The position numbers and the translations under genes are program-made. From positions 3,921,001 to 3,985,000 of the forward strand of contig NZ_LT607413.1 in assembly GCF_900091495.1 (NCBI RefSeq): 64,000 nucleotides of DNA, in the 5' to 3' direction. Below the pieces are notes generated by a model, which saw nothing but the letters and a program-made list of their open reading frames with translations, ran no database searches and was not told the DNA's origin. The DNA is from Micromonospora echinospora (GTDB taxonomy: Bacteria > Actinomycetota > Actinomycetes > Mycobacteriales > Micromonosporaceae). Shown here one piece after another: positions 50,715 through 59,979 of this stretch; the stretch's first letter is position 1, and each line of letters opens with the position of its first letter.

Positions 50715-52163
50715 CTACGCCAACCGGGCGCCCACGTGGATGGCGATGGCGTCGTGGGCCGGGACGTTCGCGGCGAACCAGCCGCCGGAGTCGACGGTGA
50801 TCACCGGTCCGCTGCACGAGCCGTTGCTGAAGGTGCCGTGGATGACGTCGCAGTACCGGCCGGCGGGCAGGCCGGTCTGGTAGGTCCGGCCGTTGACCGC
50901 GAAGTCCTCGTCGTTGATCGTGATGAAGCCCTTGCCGGTCCGGCTGAACGCGATGTGCTGGTAGCCGTTGTCCCACCAGTTCGAGACGCCGGCCCCCTCG
51001 GTGGCGTTGCGGAACCCGACCATGTTGGCGATCACCGGCCAGCGGTGCTCGCACTCCCAGCCGGAGTAGCAGGTGGTGTTCAGGGTCTTGTTGCTGCCGT
51101 CCGAAGGCGGCCCGGCGTCGCGGTTGGTGAAGGTGTAGCTCGACATCACCGTCGGCGAGCCGTACGGCCAGGCCAGCATGAAGGCGTTGGCGAGGGCGTA
51201 GATGCCCCGGTCCTTGTAGGTCAGCACGCCGCCGACGTCCCGCTGGGTGTCGTGGTTGTCGACGAAGACCGACGCCACGCCGCTGGGCAGGTGCCCCCAG
51301 CCCTCGCCGAAGTTCTTCAGGTACGCCAACCGCTCGGAACGGAACACCCGGGCCAGGTCCTTGCCGTAGCGGAACTCGTGCACGTCCCCGTTGCCGGTGT
51401 ACTCACCGGGTTGGACCGGCTCACCCGCGCCGTAGATGACCTCCTGCACGATGTATGCCGAGCGGGAGAGCTTGCTCTTGATCGCGGCGATGTCGGCGGC
51501 CGGCATGTGCTTGCTGGCGTCCATCCGGAAGCCGTCCACGCCGAGCGAGAGCAGGTCGTTGAGGTACGCCGCGAGCCGCGACCGGACGTACTCCGACTCG
51601 GTCTTCAGGTCGGCGAGGTTGACCAGCTCGCAGTTCTGCACCTCGTACCGGTCGCCGTAGTTGGCGATGTCGTTGTTGCCGTTGCGCCCGCAGTAGTGGA
51701 AGTCCTGCGACTGGTAGATGCCCGGGTAGGTGTAGTGCTGGTACGACGAGCCGGCCCAGCCGGTGCCGCCCGCGTCCTGGCCGGACATGTGGTTGACCAC
51801 CGCGTCCACGATCACCTTGACCCCGGCGGCGTGGCAGGTGTTCACCATGGACTGGAACTGCGCGCGGGTGCCCTTGCGCGACTCGATGCGGTAGCTGACC
51901 GGCTGGTACGCCAGCCACCACTGGTTGCCCCGCACGTGCTCCTGCGGGGGCGAGACCTGGACGTAGCCGTAGCCCTTGGGGCCGAGCGTGCTGGTGCACT
52001 CGCTGGCCACCGAGGGCCAGTTCCACTCGAACAGGTTCGCGATGACCTTCTTGTTGCCGGACGGGGCCGCGGCGGCCGGGGGAGTTGCCACCGTGGCCGG
52101 TGCGAGCAGGCCGGCGAGCAGGCCCACGGCCAGCAGCGCCGTACGGCGTCGACGTCGAAGCAT
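50715..52163 (-). CDS. Secreted alpha-amylase (GH13)
   Basis: Extracellular GH13 enzyme of 482 aa with a signal peptide ending near AAAAP. Catalytic residues are visible: Asp in [14 protein letters not shown], Glu in YIVQEVIYG and Asp in [11 protein letters not shown]; the starch-binding region [12 protein letters not shown] is present. It is like the amylases of Streptomyces and animals. AGGAG lies about 8 nt before ATG 52163. It hydrolyses alpha-1,4 bonds in starch. Repression by a MalR-type regulator is suggested by CTTGCAG repeats upstream. Confidence 0.95.
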   Translation of the reverse strand: MLRRRRRTALLAVGLLAGLLAPATVATPPAAAAPSGNKKVIANLFEWNWPSVASECTSTLGPKGYGYVQVSPPQEHVRGNQWWLAYQPVSYRIESRKGTRAQFQSMVNTCHAAGVKVIVDAVVNHMSGQDAGGTGWAGSSYQHYTYPGIYQSQDFHYCGRNGNNDIANYGDRYEVQNCELVNLADLKTESEYVRSRLAAYLNDLLSLGVDGFRMDASKHMPAADIAAIKSKLSRSAYIVQEVIYGAGEPVQPGEYTGNGDVHEFRYGKDLARVFRSERLAYLKNFGEGWGHLPSGVASVFVDNHDTQRDVGGVLTYKDRGIYALANAFMLAWPYGSPTVMSSYTFTNRDAGPPSDGSNKTLNTTCYSGWECEHRWPVIANMVGFRNATEGAGVSNWWDNGYQHIAFSRTGKGFITINDEDFAVNGRTYQTGLPAGRYCDVIHGTFSNGSCSGPVITVDSGGWFAANVPAHDAIAIHVGARLA

Positions 52164-52520
52164 CCTCTACTCCTGACGGGGGTACGGGGGACGGGTGGTG
52201 GACGCGCCAGGACTGCGGTGCCGCTTCTTGCAGCGGCTCTGAAAGGTTTCGGAAATGTTACAAGCGCCTTGCAGGGGGCGTCAACGCATGGACGAACGTC
52301 TTTCTGCCTGTGTGGCGGCGGCAATCCTGCCTCGTCGCCAACAGTCGGCGGGCGGGGGCAGGGTGGACGTAGCGACGCTGTGGAACTGCCCCGTTCATAC
52401 GCCCACCGGGATCCTGTCCGGTTGCCGTCCAGCCAGCAGCAGACCGCCGCAGGCACGCCAGCGCAGGGAAGCGAGTGGCCACCGGGACCCGTTGTCCCGA
52501 GGGCGGCACGTCGTGGTGGG
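52164..52520. other. Intergenic region upstream of the amylase gene
   Basis: 357 bp without a gene. It carries the amylase promoter and the CTTGCAG repeats. The far end borders the unknown gene at 52521. No terminator-like hairpin is obvious. Confidence 0.5.
52227..52274. promoter_or_regulatory. CTTGCAG direct repeats (MalR/Reg1-like operator)
   Basis: Two exact CTTGCAG elements at 52227-52233 and 52268-52274, 41 bp apart, 64-111 bp upstream of the amylase start. Direct repeats of this type occur in actinomycete amylase and maltose promoters, where LacI-type repressors act. The match is short, hence the moderate confidence. Confidence 0.5.
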
Positions 52521-53174
52521 TCAGCCTGCCGGCTCGACCTCGGCGATACGGGAGCGGAGGAGGTGCTCGGCCGCGTCCAGTTCGGTCCAGAGGTCGAACC
52601 ATGCCCGGCTGCGGGCCCGGTCTCCCCGGTCGAGCCCGACCACCACGATGCTGTGGACCCCCCAGAGGACGTCATGACGCCCGGCCGGCGAGTCGACCCC
52701 GATCGCGAAGGGCGCAGCCAGGGCGGCACGAGTGAGGATCAGGCTTTCCGGGTCGTCCGGGGCTCGTCGACCAGCGGTCAGGAACCTCGGTTCGTCGGTG
52801 ATCTTCATCCAGCGTACGGTTGCGCCCGGCACCTGCTGGTCGACGATCTCGGCAACTGATTCGCGAACGGCCGAGGCCGGATCGTCGCCGAGCCAATCCA
52901 GGAAGTGACCGGTGCTGACCAGCCGGGTGAAGTCGTCCTGCGGGGGGCCGTAGTTCGGATTGGGTTGGAATTCACCGGTGAGCCGGCCGTCGGCGTCCAC
53001 CTTCCACACACCACGGACGGCCTCCGCCGGGACGAAGCCGTTCGGATCACTGATCAACGTGTGGTCGATCTCGGCGACCGAGCCCCCCGGATGCCGCGCT
53101 GCCTCGGCCGCCAGAGCGGCCGGCGGGTTCGACCGTCGATCGGGACCGGTGCCTGGCGCTGTGTGGGCGTTCAT
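52521..53174 (-). CDS. Hypothetical protein, unassigned
   Basis: A 217-aa soluble protein with no motif I recognise. Acidic; the last 90 residues alternate strands and helices (RHDVLWGVHSIVVVGLDRG). ATG 53174 begins a plausible start region, although the frame is open to 53282. High third-position GC supports coding. It lies between the amylase and cluster 2 and shows no functional link to either. Confidence 0.55.
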   Translation of the reverse strand: MNAHTAPGTGPDRRSNPPAALAAEAARHPGGSVAEIDHTLISDPNGFVPAEAVRGVWKVDADGRLTGEFQPNPNYGPPQDDFTRLVSTGHFLDWLGDDPASAVRESVAEIVDQQVPGATVRWMKITDEPRFLTAGRRAPDDPESLILTRAALAAPFAIGVDSPAGRHDVLWGVHSIVVVGLDRGDRARSRAWFDLWTELDAAEHLLRSRIAEVEPAG

Positions 53175-53226
53175 CGTCGCCAACCCGTCTGTCGCACGTA
53201 TGGACACGTGAAACCTAAGCCACCCG

Positions 53227-53430
53227 TCAACTGCGTTCGTGCCGGGGCTCTCGACGAGCATCGCCCGCCTTCCAGCTCTCAAGGTAGACGAGGAGGTGCT
53301 CGTACCGGTCAGACGCGAGAACCGTGCCGCCGTCGCGGTGGCGGTACGCGGCAGCGCAGCGTCTCCGGACCGGCGTCCGAACCTTGGTTCCGTCGCAGAG
53401 ATACCGCCGCGAGCCCAGTGAAAGTCAACG
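53227..53430 (-). pseudogene. Possible gene remnant
   Basis: An open stretch on the minus strand from about 53430 to a stop at 53227 reads through a protein-like segment (GGTVLASDRYEHLLVYLESW) but has no start codon with a ribosome-binding site. It lies in the otherwise empty 325-bp gap 53175-53499. It is probably the tail of a decayed gene. Confidence 0.3.
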
Positions 53431-53499
53431 CCACAGGCGGCACCGCCTGGGACCCGGATGCGGTGAGTGGATGACCAGCCCCGCTCAACGTCTGTCGGG

Positions 53500-54864
53500 T
53501 CAGCGTGCTGCGGAGCCGTCCCGCCATGCCTGCGGCTGCAACGACCGGAGGCCGCTGTGCCAGGGATGGTTCGGGTTGCTCTCCACCAACGCCAACTTCT
53601 CTCTCATCTTGCCGAGCACCGCCGGCTCCTCGTCGTCGTCGAAGAAGTCGCCCTGAAGGAGCCGGATGAGATCGAGCCGATACTCGGGGTTGCGGATGTA
53701 GGAGCTGAACAACACGTTGAGCCGGTAGTAGAGCGTGATGAAGTTGCGCCACCACTGGGTGGCGTTGCGCGACTTGCGCTCGAACTCGGCGAACGCGGAC
53801 CTGTCGAAACCGCGCGGTGCGGCGGCGATGATGTTGCTCGCGGCGAGCCGCGCGCTGCTGAGCGCGATGCCGACACCGCTGGAGAAGATCGGGTCCACGA
53901 ACCGCGCGGCGTCGCCGACGAGCACCCAACCGTCGCCGCACAGTTCGCGCATCGAGTAGCTGTAGTCGCCCTCCGCGGTGTACGGGCGCAGTCGTCGGGC
54001 GGCGCGCAGGGCCTGTGCCAGGGGTGGCCGGGTGCTCACCCACGAGTCGAAGAACTTCTCCAGGTCGCCACCCGCCTCGCGCAGGCGGGCCTTCTCGGTG
54101 ACGACGCCGACACTGGTCACGGTGTCCGAGATCGGGATCTGCCACATCCAGGATCCGGCGAAGGGAAGAAAGTGGATGATCGTGTAGTCGCCGATGCCGG
54201 TGGTGCCGCTCGCTGCCTCCCGGTCGAGGCCCTCGAACCAGGAGTGTACGGCGTACTGCTTGAACTCCGGATCGGCCACTTTGAGTTTGAGTTGACGGCC
54301 GAGCAGGGTGCCACGGCCGCTCGCGTCGACCACCATCGGCGCGTGCACCTCGGACGTCACGCCGTGCCGTCGGAAGGTCACGCGCTTGATCGGCCCGTCG
54401 AGGTCCACCCGCCCGACCCGGGCCTCCTGGAGCACCGTCGCGCCCAGTTCGGCGGCATGGTCCAGCAGCAACGTGTCGAAGCGGGCCCGGTCGACGTGAT
54501 AGGTGTACTCGTGGAAGACCCCGGTCTGTTCGCGTTCGGCGAACCGGACGGCGACCTGCGGGATGGAGAAGTGGCGGCGGTAGCGCACCACGCCGTCGGC
54601 CGTCGGGGCGTCGTCCGCCGCGGCCGTCCACGCCGCGCCGTACTTCCGCGCGAATCCGGCCCGGTCGATCTTGTCCAGCACGCCGATCTCCTCGAGGGCG
54701 ACCGTCGCTCTCGGCACCAGCGACTCGCCCACGTGCGGGCGGGGAAACCGGTCCCCCTCCAGGACGATGCAACGCAGACCAGCCTTCGCCAGGTACGACG
54801 CGGTGGTCGAGCCGGCGGGCCCACCTCCGATGACGCAGACGTCGTAGGTCTCGGCAGTCACCAT
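53500..54864 (-). CDS. FAD-dependent halogenase (PltA-like)
   Basis: Flavin-dependent halogenase of 454 aa. GGGPAGSTTASYLAKAG binds FADH2 near the N-terminus. The halogenase signature W-x-W-x-I-P is present as WMWQIP at about residue 239. GDAARFVDPIFSSGVGIALSS forms the second flavin region. The layout fits enzymes that chlorinate or brominate carrier-bound pyrroles, such as PltA. GGGAGGGA precedes the ATG, and the gene overlaps the adenylation gene by 7 nt. No dedicated flavin reductase is in cluster 2. It should halogenate the PCP-bound pyrrole. Confidence 0.9.
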   Translation of the reverse strand: MVTAETYDVCVIGGGPAGSTTASYLAKAGLRCIVLEGDRFPRPHVGESLVPRATVALEEIGVLDKIDRAGFARKYGAAWTAAADDAPTADGVVRYRRHFSIPQVAVRFAEREQTGVFHEYTYHVDRARFDTLLLDHAAELGATVLQEARVGRVDLDGPIKRVTFRRHGVTSEVHAPMVVDASGRGTLLGRQLKLKVADPEFKQYAVHSWFEGLDREAASGTTGIGDYTIIHFLPFAGSWMWQIPISDTVTSVGVVTEKARLREAGGDLEKFFDSWVSTRPPLAQALRAARRLRPYTAEGDYSYSMRELCGDGWVLVGDAARFVDPIFSSGVGIALSSARLAASNIIAAAPRGFDRSAFAEFERKSRNATQWWRNFITLYYRLNVLFSSYIRNPEYRLDLIRLLQGDFFDDDEEPAVLGKMREKLALVESNPNHPWHSGLRSLQPQAWRDGSAAR

Positions 54865-56348
54865 CCGTCCCTCCCTGCAGTCGTGCGGTCCTCGACCAAC
54901 GCACGGCGGTCGACCTTGCCGTTGGCCGTCCGGGGCAGCCGGTCGATCGTGCGGACACTGTCGGGAACGAGGTGCGGGGCCAGTCGCTGCGCGAGGAACG
55001 GCTTGACCTCACCCAGCGGCAGGGCGCGTCCGGAACGGGTGCGCACCCACGCGCGCAGGCGGGCCCGGTGACCGGATCCGGTGACCACGACCGTGGCCTC
55101 GACGACATCCGGGTGGGCGTGCAGCGCCGCCTCGATCTCGGCCGGTTCCACCCGGTAGCCCCGAACCTTGACCATGTGGTCTCGACGGCCGACGTACTCG
55201 AACGCGCCGTCGGAGAGTCGGCGCGCCACGTCGCCGGTGGCGTACGGGCCGTGCAGCGGCTCGGCGTTGAGGTAGCCGGTCATCAGCGTCGGCCCGGCGA
55301 CCATCAGTTCGCCTTCCTCGCCGGGTTCGGCGATCGTCCCGTCCGGGCGGACGGCCCAGATCTCGTCGCCTGCGGCGGCGGTGCCGATCGGCACCGGCGT
55401 GGTGCGGTCGGCCGGGATCGCCCCGACGCGGTGGAAGGCGCAGACGTTGGTCTCGGTGGGGCCGTAGAAGTTGTAGAGGCCCAGGGAGGGCCAGCGCTGA
55501 CGCAGCGCTCTGAGCTGTTCGACGGGGAACGTCTCGCCCGCGAACACGACGGTGCGCAGCGGCAGGCGGTCATGGTCGAGGAGACGTCCGAACTCCATCA
55601 TCATCGTCAGCGCGGACGGTACCGAGTACCAGACCGTGATGGCGTGGTCGTCGATGAACCGCACCAGGTTCCGCGCCGGGGTGGACTCCGGGACCAGGTG
55701 CACGGAAGCGCCCGTTCGGAACGCCGCGTAGAGGTCGAACACCGAGAGGTCGAACTGCAACGGCGCGTGGTTGGCGAGGCGGTCGCCGCCGGTGACGCCG
55801 ATTTCGTCCGCTGCCCAGTCGACGAACGCGGCTGCCGCGGAATGGCTCACGCATACGCCTTTGGGCATGCCGGTCGAGCCCGAGGTGTAGAGCACGTAGG
55901 CGAGGTCGACGTCAGGTGTCGACGGTCGTGGCGGTCGTGGCGCCGACCTGGAGTCCCACCGGGAGAGATCGTCGTGAACGATCAACGCGGGCGGTGACGC
56001 CATCCGCCCGGCGAGGTCGGTGGCCCGCCCGTCCGTCGTCACCACGGCGGCGGGTGCGCAGTCGCTGATCAGGGCCGCCGCCCGCAGTGCGGGAACACGC
56101 GGATCCACCGGGACGTAGGCCGCGCCCAGCCGCAGTACCGCCTGCGTGACCGCGACGCCGAACGCGGACTTCGGCAACCACAGGACGACGCGGTCACCCG
56201 CATCGACACCGAGCGCGCGCAGTCCGGCGGCGAGTTCGTCCGCGCGGGCGTTCAGCTCGCGATAGGTCAGGCATGCGTCCGGACCGCACACGGCCACCGC
56301 GTCGGGTGTCGCCGTGGCGGCGCGGAGGACGTGCTCCTCAAGTCTCAT
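54858..56348 (-). CDS. Amino-acid (proline) adenylation enzyme
   Basis: Free-standing A domain of 496 aa. Core A3 LYTSGSTGMPKGV, A5 FYGPTETNVC, A7 YATGDVARR, A8 VKVRGYRVEPAEIE and the A10 Lys in RTANGKVDRRAL are visible. HAPLQFDLSVFDLYAAF matches the PltF/RedM group that activates L-proline for a free-standing PCP. The start is ATG 56348, overlapping the dehydrogenase gene by 11 nt; its stop overlaps the halogenase start. Proline specificity is inferred from context and family. Confidence 0.9.
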   Translation of the reverse strand: MRLEEHVLRAATATPDAVAVCGPDACLTYRELNARADELAAGLRALGVDAGDRVVLWLPKSAFGVAVTQAVLRLGAAYVPVDPRVPALRAAALISDCAPAAVVTTDGRATDLAGRMASPPALIVHDDLSRWDSRSAPRPPRPSTPDVDLAYVLYTSGSTGMPKGVCVSHSAAAAFVDWAADEIGVTGGDRLANHAPLQFDLSVFDLYAAFRTGASVHLVPESTPARNLVRFIDDHAITVWYSVPSALTMMMEFGRLLDHDRLPLRTVVFAGETFPVEQLRALRQRWPSLGLYNFYGPTETNVCAFHRVGAIPADRTTPVPIGTAAAGDEIWAVRPDGTIAEPGEEGELMVAGPTLMTGYLNAEPLHGPYATGDVARRLSDGAFEYVGRRDHMVKVRGYRVEPAEIEAALHAHPDVVEATVVVTGSGHRARLRAWVRTRSGRALPLGEVKPFLAQRLAPHLVPDSVRTIDRLPRTANGKVDRRALVEDRTTAGRDGW

Positions 56349-57489
56349 GGCGTAGCTGCGCCGCGATGACGTCGCGGTGGATCTCGGAGGTGCCGGAGAA
56401 CAGCGACGCGGGCACCGCGTCCGCGATGGCCCGCTCGACGCCGGAACCGTCCACGATGCCCGCACCGCCGTGCAGGTGCACGGCGTCGAGCGCGTTGAGG
56501 GTGGCGGCCTCGCTGACGCCCAGCTTCGCGAGCGACACGTCGAGCGGACTGGCCGTTCCCTGGTCGCGTGCCCAGCAGGCGCGGTACAGCAGCAGACGGG
56601 CGCTTTCCAGACGTAGTTTCATGTCGGCGAGTCGGTGTGCGACGGCCTGGTGTCTGGCGAGCGGTTTACGGAACTGGCGACGCTCGCCGGTGTACGCGAC
56701 GGTCCTGCGAAGTTGGCGGTCCATGGCACCGACGTAGGCGGCGAACAGGCAGGTGCGTTCCCATTCCATCGATCCGGTGAAGACGTCGCGCCCATCGCCC
56801 TCGCCGCCGAGCCGGTTCGCCGCCGGTACCGCCACACCATCGAGGTAGACCGGGGCGAGTGGCGAGGACGCGAGCCCGGTCTTCGGCAGCGGTGAGCCGA
56901 CCGTCACCCCCGGTGTGTCGCGGTGGACGACGAACGCGCTGATGCCCAGGTAGCCGCTGCGGGGATCGGTGCTCGCGTACACCACGAACACGTCGGCCAG
57001 CGGAGCGTTGGTCACGTAGTTCTTCACGCCGTCGAGCACGTACCGGTCGCCGTCGCGTACGGCCGTGGCGCGCAGGGCGTAGACGTCGGACCCCGCCTCG
57101 GCCTCGGTTATCGCGTTGGCCGCGATCCACTCGCCCGACCCGAGCTTCGGCAGCACCTCGTCCCGTACGGAGTCGGTGCCGTGCGCCGCGATCGGCATCG
57201 CGCCCGCGAACAGGTGGGCGCAGGCTGAGAACACCAGCCCCATGTCCTCGTGTCCGCGGGCGAATGCCTCGATCGCGATGGCCGTGCTCAGCGAGTCGAG
57301 CCCGAGCCCACCCCAGCGTTCGGGGAGGCTGAGCCCGAGCAGGCCGATGTCTCCGCACCGTCGCCACTTCTGCCGGCTGAAGTACGGTCCGCCGCGGCGG
57401 TCGTGTTCGTCCGGAGCGTTGAGCGCGACGCCGAGTGCGTGGAAGTTGTCCGCGAGCAGACGTTGGTCGGGGTCCGGTGCGAAGTCCAT
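56338..57489 (-). CDS. Prolyl-PCP dehydrogenase (PltE/RedW-like)
   Basis: Acyl-CoA dehydrogenase family flavoprotein of 383 aa. AITEAEAGSDVYALRA and LDGVKNYVTNAP form the FAD-side strands. FSGTSEIHRDVIA near the C-terminus is the usual end motif. Next to a proline adenylation enzyme and PCP, it is expected to oxidise prolyl-PCP in two steps to pyrrole-2-carboxyl-PCP, as PltE and RedW do (inference from context). The stop overlaps the next gene by 11 nt. Confidence 0.88.
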   Translation of the reverse strand: MDFAPDPDQRLLADNFHALGVALNAPDEHDRRGGPYFSRQKWRRCGDIGLLGLSLPERWGGLGLDSLSTAIAIEAFARGHEDMGLVFSACAHLFAGAMPIAAHGTDSVRDEVLPKLGSGEWIAANAITEAEAGSDVYALRATAVRDGDRYVLDGVKNYVTNAPLADVFVVYASTDPRSGYLGISAFVVHRDTPGVTVGSPLPKTGLASSPLAPVYLDGVAVPAANRLGGEGDGRDVFTGSMEWERTCLFAAYVGAMDRQLRRTVAYTGERRQFRKPLARHQAVAHRLADMKLRLESARLLLYRACWARDQGTASPLDVSLAKLGVSEAATLNALDAVHLHGGAGIVDGSGVERAIADAVPASLFSGTSEIHRDVIAAQLRHET

Positions 57490-57514
57490 GTGTCCTCGGC
57501 GGGGGTGCCCGGGA

Positions 57515-58381
57515 TCAGGCCGGCAGACGTTCGGACGTGATCAGCACGTACTGCAGGACGTTGGACCGGTATCCGTCGAGGAACGCCCGCTCGACGCCGG
57601 TCCGGTGCTCGGAGTGGCTGCGCAGCTCCCAGTACGGGATCGTCTGGGCGTTGAGGACGGTGACCTGACTGGGCGAGAACCCGGCGGCGGACAACGCCGC
57701 GAGGTATTCACTGCGTTTGTGCATCCGGGTGCCGTAGTGCGTGTCCACCGCCTCGCAGTCCGCGCTCGTCGGCGCGATCGTGTCGTTGACGCAGTAGGTG
57801 ACGCAGACGTAGCGACCGCCGGGACGCAGGACCCGGGCGAACTCGCCGAACGCGTCGGCCAGGTCGACGTACATGGTGGTCTCGTTGGTGAGGATCCGGT
57901 CGAAGTGGCCGTCCGGAAACCGCGTTCGGGTCATGTTCTGCAGGTGGAAGGCGACCTTGTCCGTGCAGCCGTGTCGGTCTGCCTGCTTCGTGGCGAAGTC
58001 GACCTGGTACTCCGACAGGGTGATGCCGTCCACCCAGCAGCCGAACCTGCGGTGCGCGCTGAACGAGCCACCGCCCCGGCCCGACCCGGCGTCGAGCAAC
58101 CGGTCGTCCGGCTCCATGCCGCCGAGCGCGTCCAGCACGACGTCCATCTGTGCGCACTCCAGCCGGTGCAGTTCCCGGATGATGGCGGCTTCCCGGTCGG
58201 CGCCGCTGCCGGAGAGCACCGCAGGGTCGTATTCCCCGAGGCCGTAGTGGTGGTGGACCAGCCCGTCCTCGGCGCCGAGCAGAAGGTTGATCGGGTCGTT
58301 CAGTTTCTCGTTCCAGTAACGAGCAACCGACTTCTCGTAGTCGGTGACGATGGCTTCAGGTGTGGTGTCCGTTGTGCCCAT
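57515..58381 (-). CDS. Geranyl diphosphate C-methyltransferase homologue
   Basis: Methyltransferase of 288 aa closely like GPP 2-C-methyltransferase of 2-methylisoborneol synthesis. Shared landmarks: LNDPINLLLGAEDGLVHHHY, ELHRLECAQMDVVLDALGG, LLDAGSGRGGGSF, DGITLSEYQVDFA, NETTMYVDL and TIPYWELR. It should add a methyl group to the C2-C3 alkene of an allyl diphosphate (GPP, DMAPP or a relative). Unlike in MIB loci, no terpene cyclase is present, but a prenyltransferase is. It overlaps the PCP gene by 26 nt. Confidence 0.92.
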   Translation of the reverse strand: MGTTDTTPEAIVTDYEKSVARYWNEKLNDPINLLLGAEDGLVHHHYGLGEYDPAVLSGSGADREAAIIRELHRLECAQMDVVLDALGGMEPDDRLLDAGSGRGGGSFSAHRRFGCWVDGITLSEYQVDFATKQADRHGCTDKVAFHLQNMTRTRFPDGHFDRILTNETTMYVDLADAFGEFARVLRPGGRYVCVTYCVNDTIAPTSADCEAVDTHYGTRMHKRSEYLAALSAAGFSPSQVTVLNAQTIPYWELRSHSEHRTGVERAFLDGYRSNVLQYVLITSERLPA

Positions 58382-58637
58382 GGTGGCCTCCGGGAAGCGT
58401 CGGGGAATGAGCGCGAATGAGTCCAGCCATGTTCTGGATGGTCTCCCACTTCGCGTGCGGCCAGTCGCTCAGGGTAATCGAATAGGTGCTCTCGATGAAC
58501 GCGATGAGTTCTTCGACGTTGAGTGAGTCGATCAGCCGATGCTCCAGCAGCGGGGTGCGCTCGTCGAACGAGATGTCCTCGCCCTCCAGCAGCACGTCCG
58601 CGACGAAGCCGTGGATTGCCCGTTCGATGTCGTCCAC
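58356..58637 (-). CDS. Peptidyl carrier protein (cluster 2)
   Basis: Free-standing carrier of 93 aa. The phosphopantetheine Ser38 is in LIDSLNVEEL. A His/Gly-rich C-terminal tail (GGHHGHNGHHT) is unusual and might bind metal or be flexible. GTG 58637 follows GGAAGG. It is the first gene of the minus-strand operon and would hold proline, pyrrole and halopyrrole intermediates. Confidence 0.9.
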   Translation of the reverse strand: MDDIERAIHGFVADVLLEGEDISFDERTPLLEHRLIDSLNVEELIAFIESTYSITLSDWPHAKWETIQNMAGLIRAHSPTLPGGHHGHNGHHT

Positions 58638-58749
58638 TGCCTTGCCTTCCCTGGTGAGGGGGTTCCGTCATGATCCACGCCTTTGCGGGGGTGTGCAAGA
58701 GTCTGGCAAGCTCACGGCAGTTGTCGTCGGCGCAGGGCGGTGATGCGGC
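58638..58749. promoter_or_regulatory. Divergent promoter of cluster 2
   Basis: 112 bp separate the PCP gene (minus strand) from the P450 gene (plus strand). Both operons of cluster 2 must start here. No clear operator repeat is visible, and none resembling the 11-bp repeats of cluster 1. Confidence 0.6.
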
Positions 58750-59979
58750 ATGGATGCGGAATCGGGCCGGCCGCGAGCACCACGGCTGATGTCCATTTTT
58801 GATCCCTTTGACGCCACTTTCTACCCAACGGGCGGTGCGCATGCGGCGTGGCGCGCTCTGCGGCGGACCGAGCCGGTGCGTAAGGACGTCGCCCCCAACG
58901 GGACGGAGTGCTGGTCGTTTTTCCGCTATGCGGAATGTCACGCGATTCTGCGCGACGCGACGGTGTTCAGCTCCACGTCGGGCGCCGTGCTCACCTGTGT
59001 CGGCGCACCCGATCCAGCCGGCGGTCAGGCTCTGGCGCTCACCGACCCACCCCAGCACACGGCGCTGCGTCGGCCGTCCACCCGCGCGGTGGGGCCCGCT
59101 GCCGTCCGGGCGTGCGAGGCCGAGATCCGCGTGCGGGTGCGCCGGTTGCTGCGCCCGATGCTCGCCGGAGGCGTCCACGATCTGGCCACCACGCTGCGGC
59201 GGCTCCCGATGATCGCCGCCGGACCCTTGCTCGGGATACCCGAGGAACACTGGGACAACGCGGTCGAGGCCGCCCTCGCCACCATCGCGCCGGGCGATCC
59301 GTCCCACCAGGACGGAGACGAGAGCGAAACCGTCCTCCGCGCGAGTTCACGGCTCTTCGGGTCCATCAGGGCCTCGTTGACCACGTCACTGGCCCGACCG
59401 GAAACGCTCATCGGCGCTCTGTCGGCGACCTCCGTCGACGGCACCGCGCTGACCCGCCGCCGGATCATGCTGAACGTCCACAGCGCGCTGGTCGGCGGCA
59501 ACACCGCCACGGTGAACGTCGCGCTCCACCTGTTGCTGCACCTCGCGCGCACTCCCGACCTGTGGCGGGCGGTCGTCGACGACCGGTCGGTGATTCCCGG
59601 GCTGGTCGACGAAGCGGCTCGCTGGACCACCCCCGCCCAGCAGTTGGTGCGTCGGGCCACCACGGACGTCGAACTCGGCGGGGTACGGCTGCGCGCGGGC
59701 GACTGGGTGGTGGCCTGGATCGCGTCGGCGAACCGGGACGAGTCCGTGTTCCCGTCGCCCGACCGGTTCGATCCCCGCCGCGCGCCCAACCCGCACCTCG
59801 CGTTCGGGCTCGGTCCCCACTTCTGCGTCGGCGCGGCGGCGGCACGCACCCTGCTGGCCGCCCTCGTCGACGAACTCGCCGACAGCGGCGTCCACTTCGC
59901 TCTCGCCGGCCCTCCGCGCCACCTCGTGTCGGCCGTGGTGAACGGGGTCGCCAGCCTGCCGATGAGGTTCACGCCATGA
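58750..59979 (+). CDS. Cytochrome P450 (cluster 2)
   Basis: P450 of 409 aa. Heme loop FGLGPHFCVGAAAAR and ExxR in VDEAAR are present. The I-helix reads LVGGNTATVNVA, with Asn in place of the usual acidic residue before Thr, which is uncommon. The likely start is ATG 58750; a later ATG (58789) is possible. The stop overlaps the prenyltransferase start by 4 nt. It probably oxidises the prenyl chain or the pyrrole (inference). Confidence 0.92.
   Translation: MDAESGRPRAPRLMSIFDPFDATFYPTGGAHAAWRALRRTEPVRKDVAPNGTECWSFFRYAECHAILRDATVFSSTSGAVLTCVGAPDPAGGQALALTDPPQHTALRRPSTRAVGPAAVRACEAEIRVRVRRLLRPMLAGGVHDLATTLRRLPMIAAGPLLGIPEEHWDNAVEAALATIAPGDPSHQDGDESETVLRASSRLFGSIRASLTTSLARPETLIGALSATSVDGTALTRRRIMLNVHSALVGGNTATVNVALHLLLHLARTPDLWRAVVDDRSVIPGLVDEAARWTTPAQQLVRRATTDVELGGVRLRAGDWVVAWIASANRDESVFPSPDRFDPRRAPNPHLAFGLGPHFCVGAAAARTLLAALVDELADSGVHFALAGPPRHLVSAVVNGVASLPMRFTP

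Noticed and set aside
54858..56348. Second NRPS module
   Set aside because: There is a lone adenylation domain with no fused condensation or carrier domain; it works with the separate PCP.
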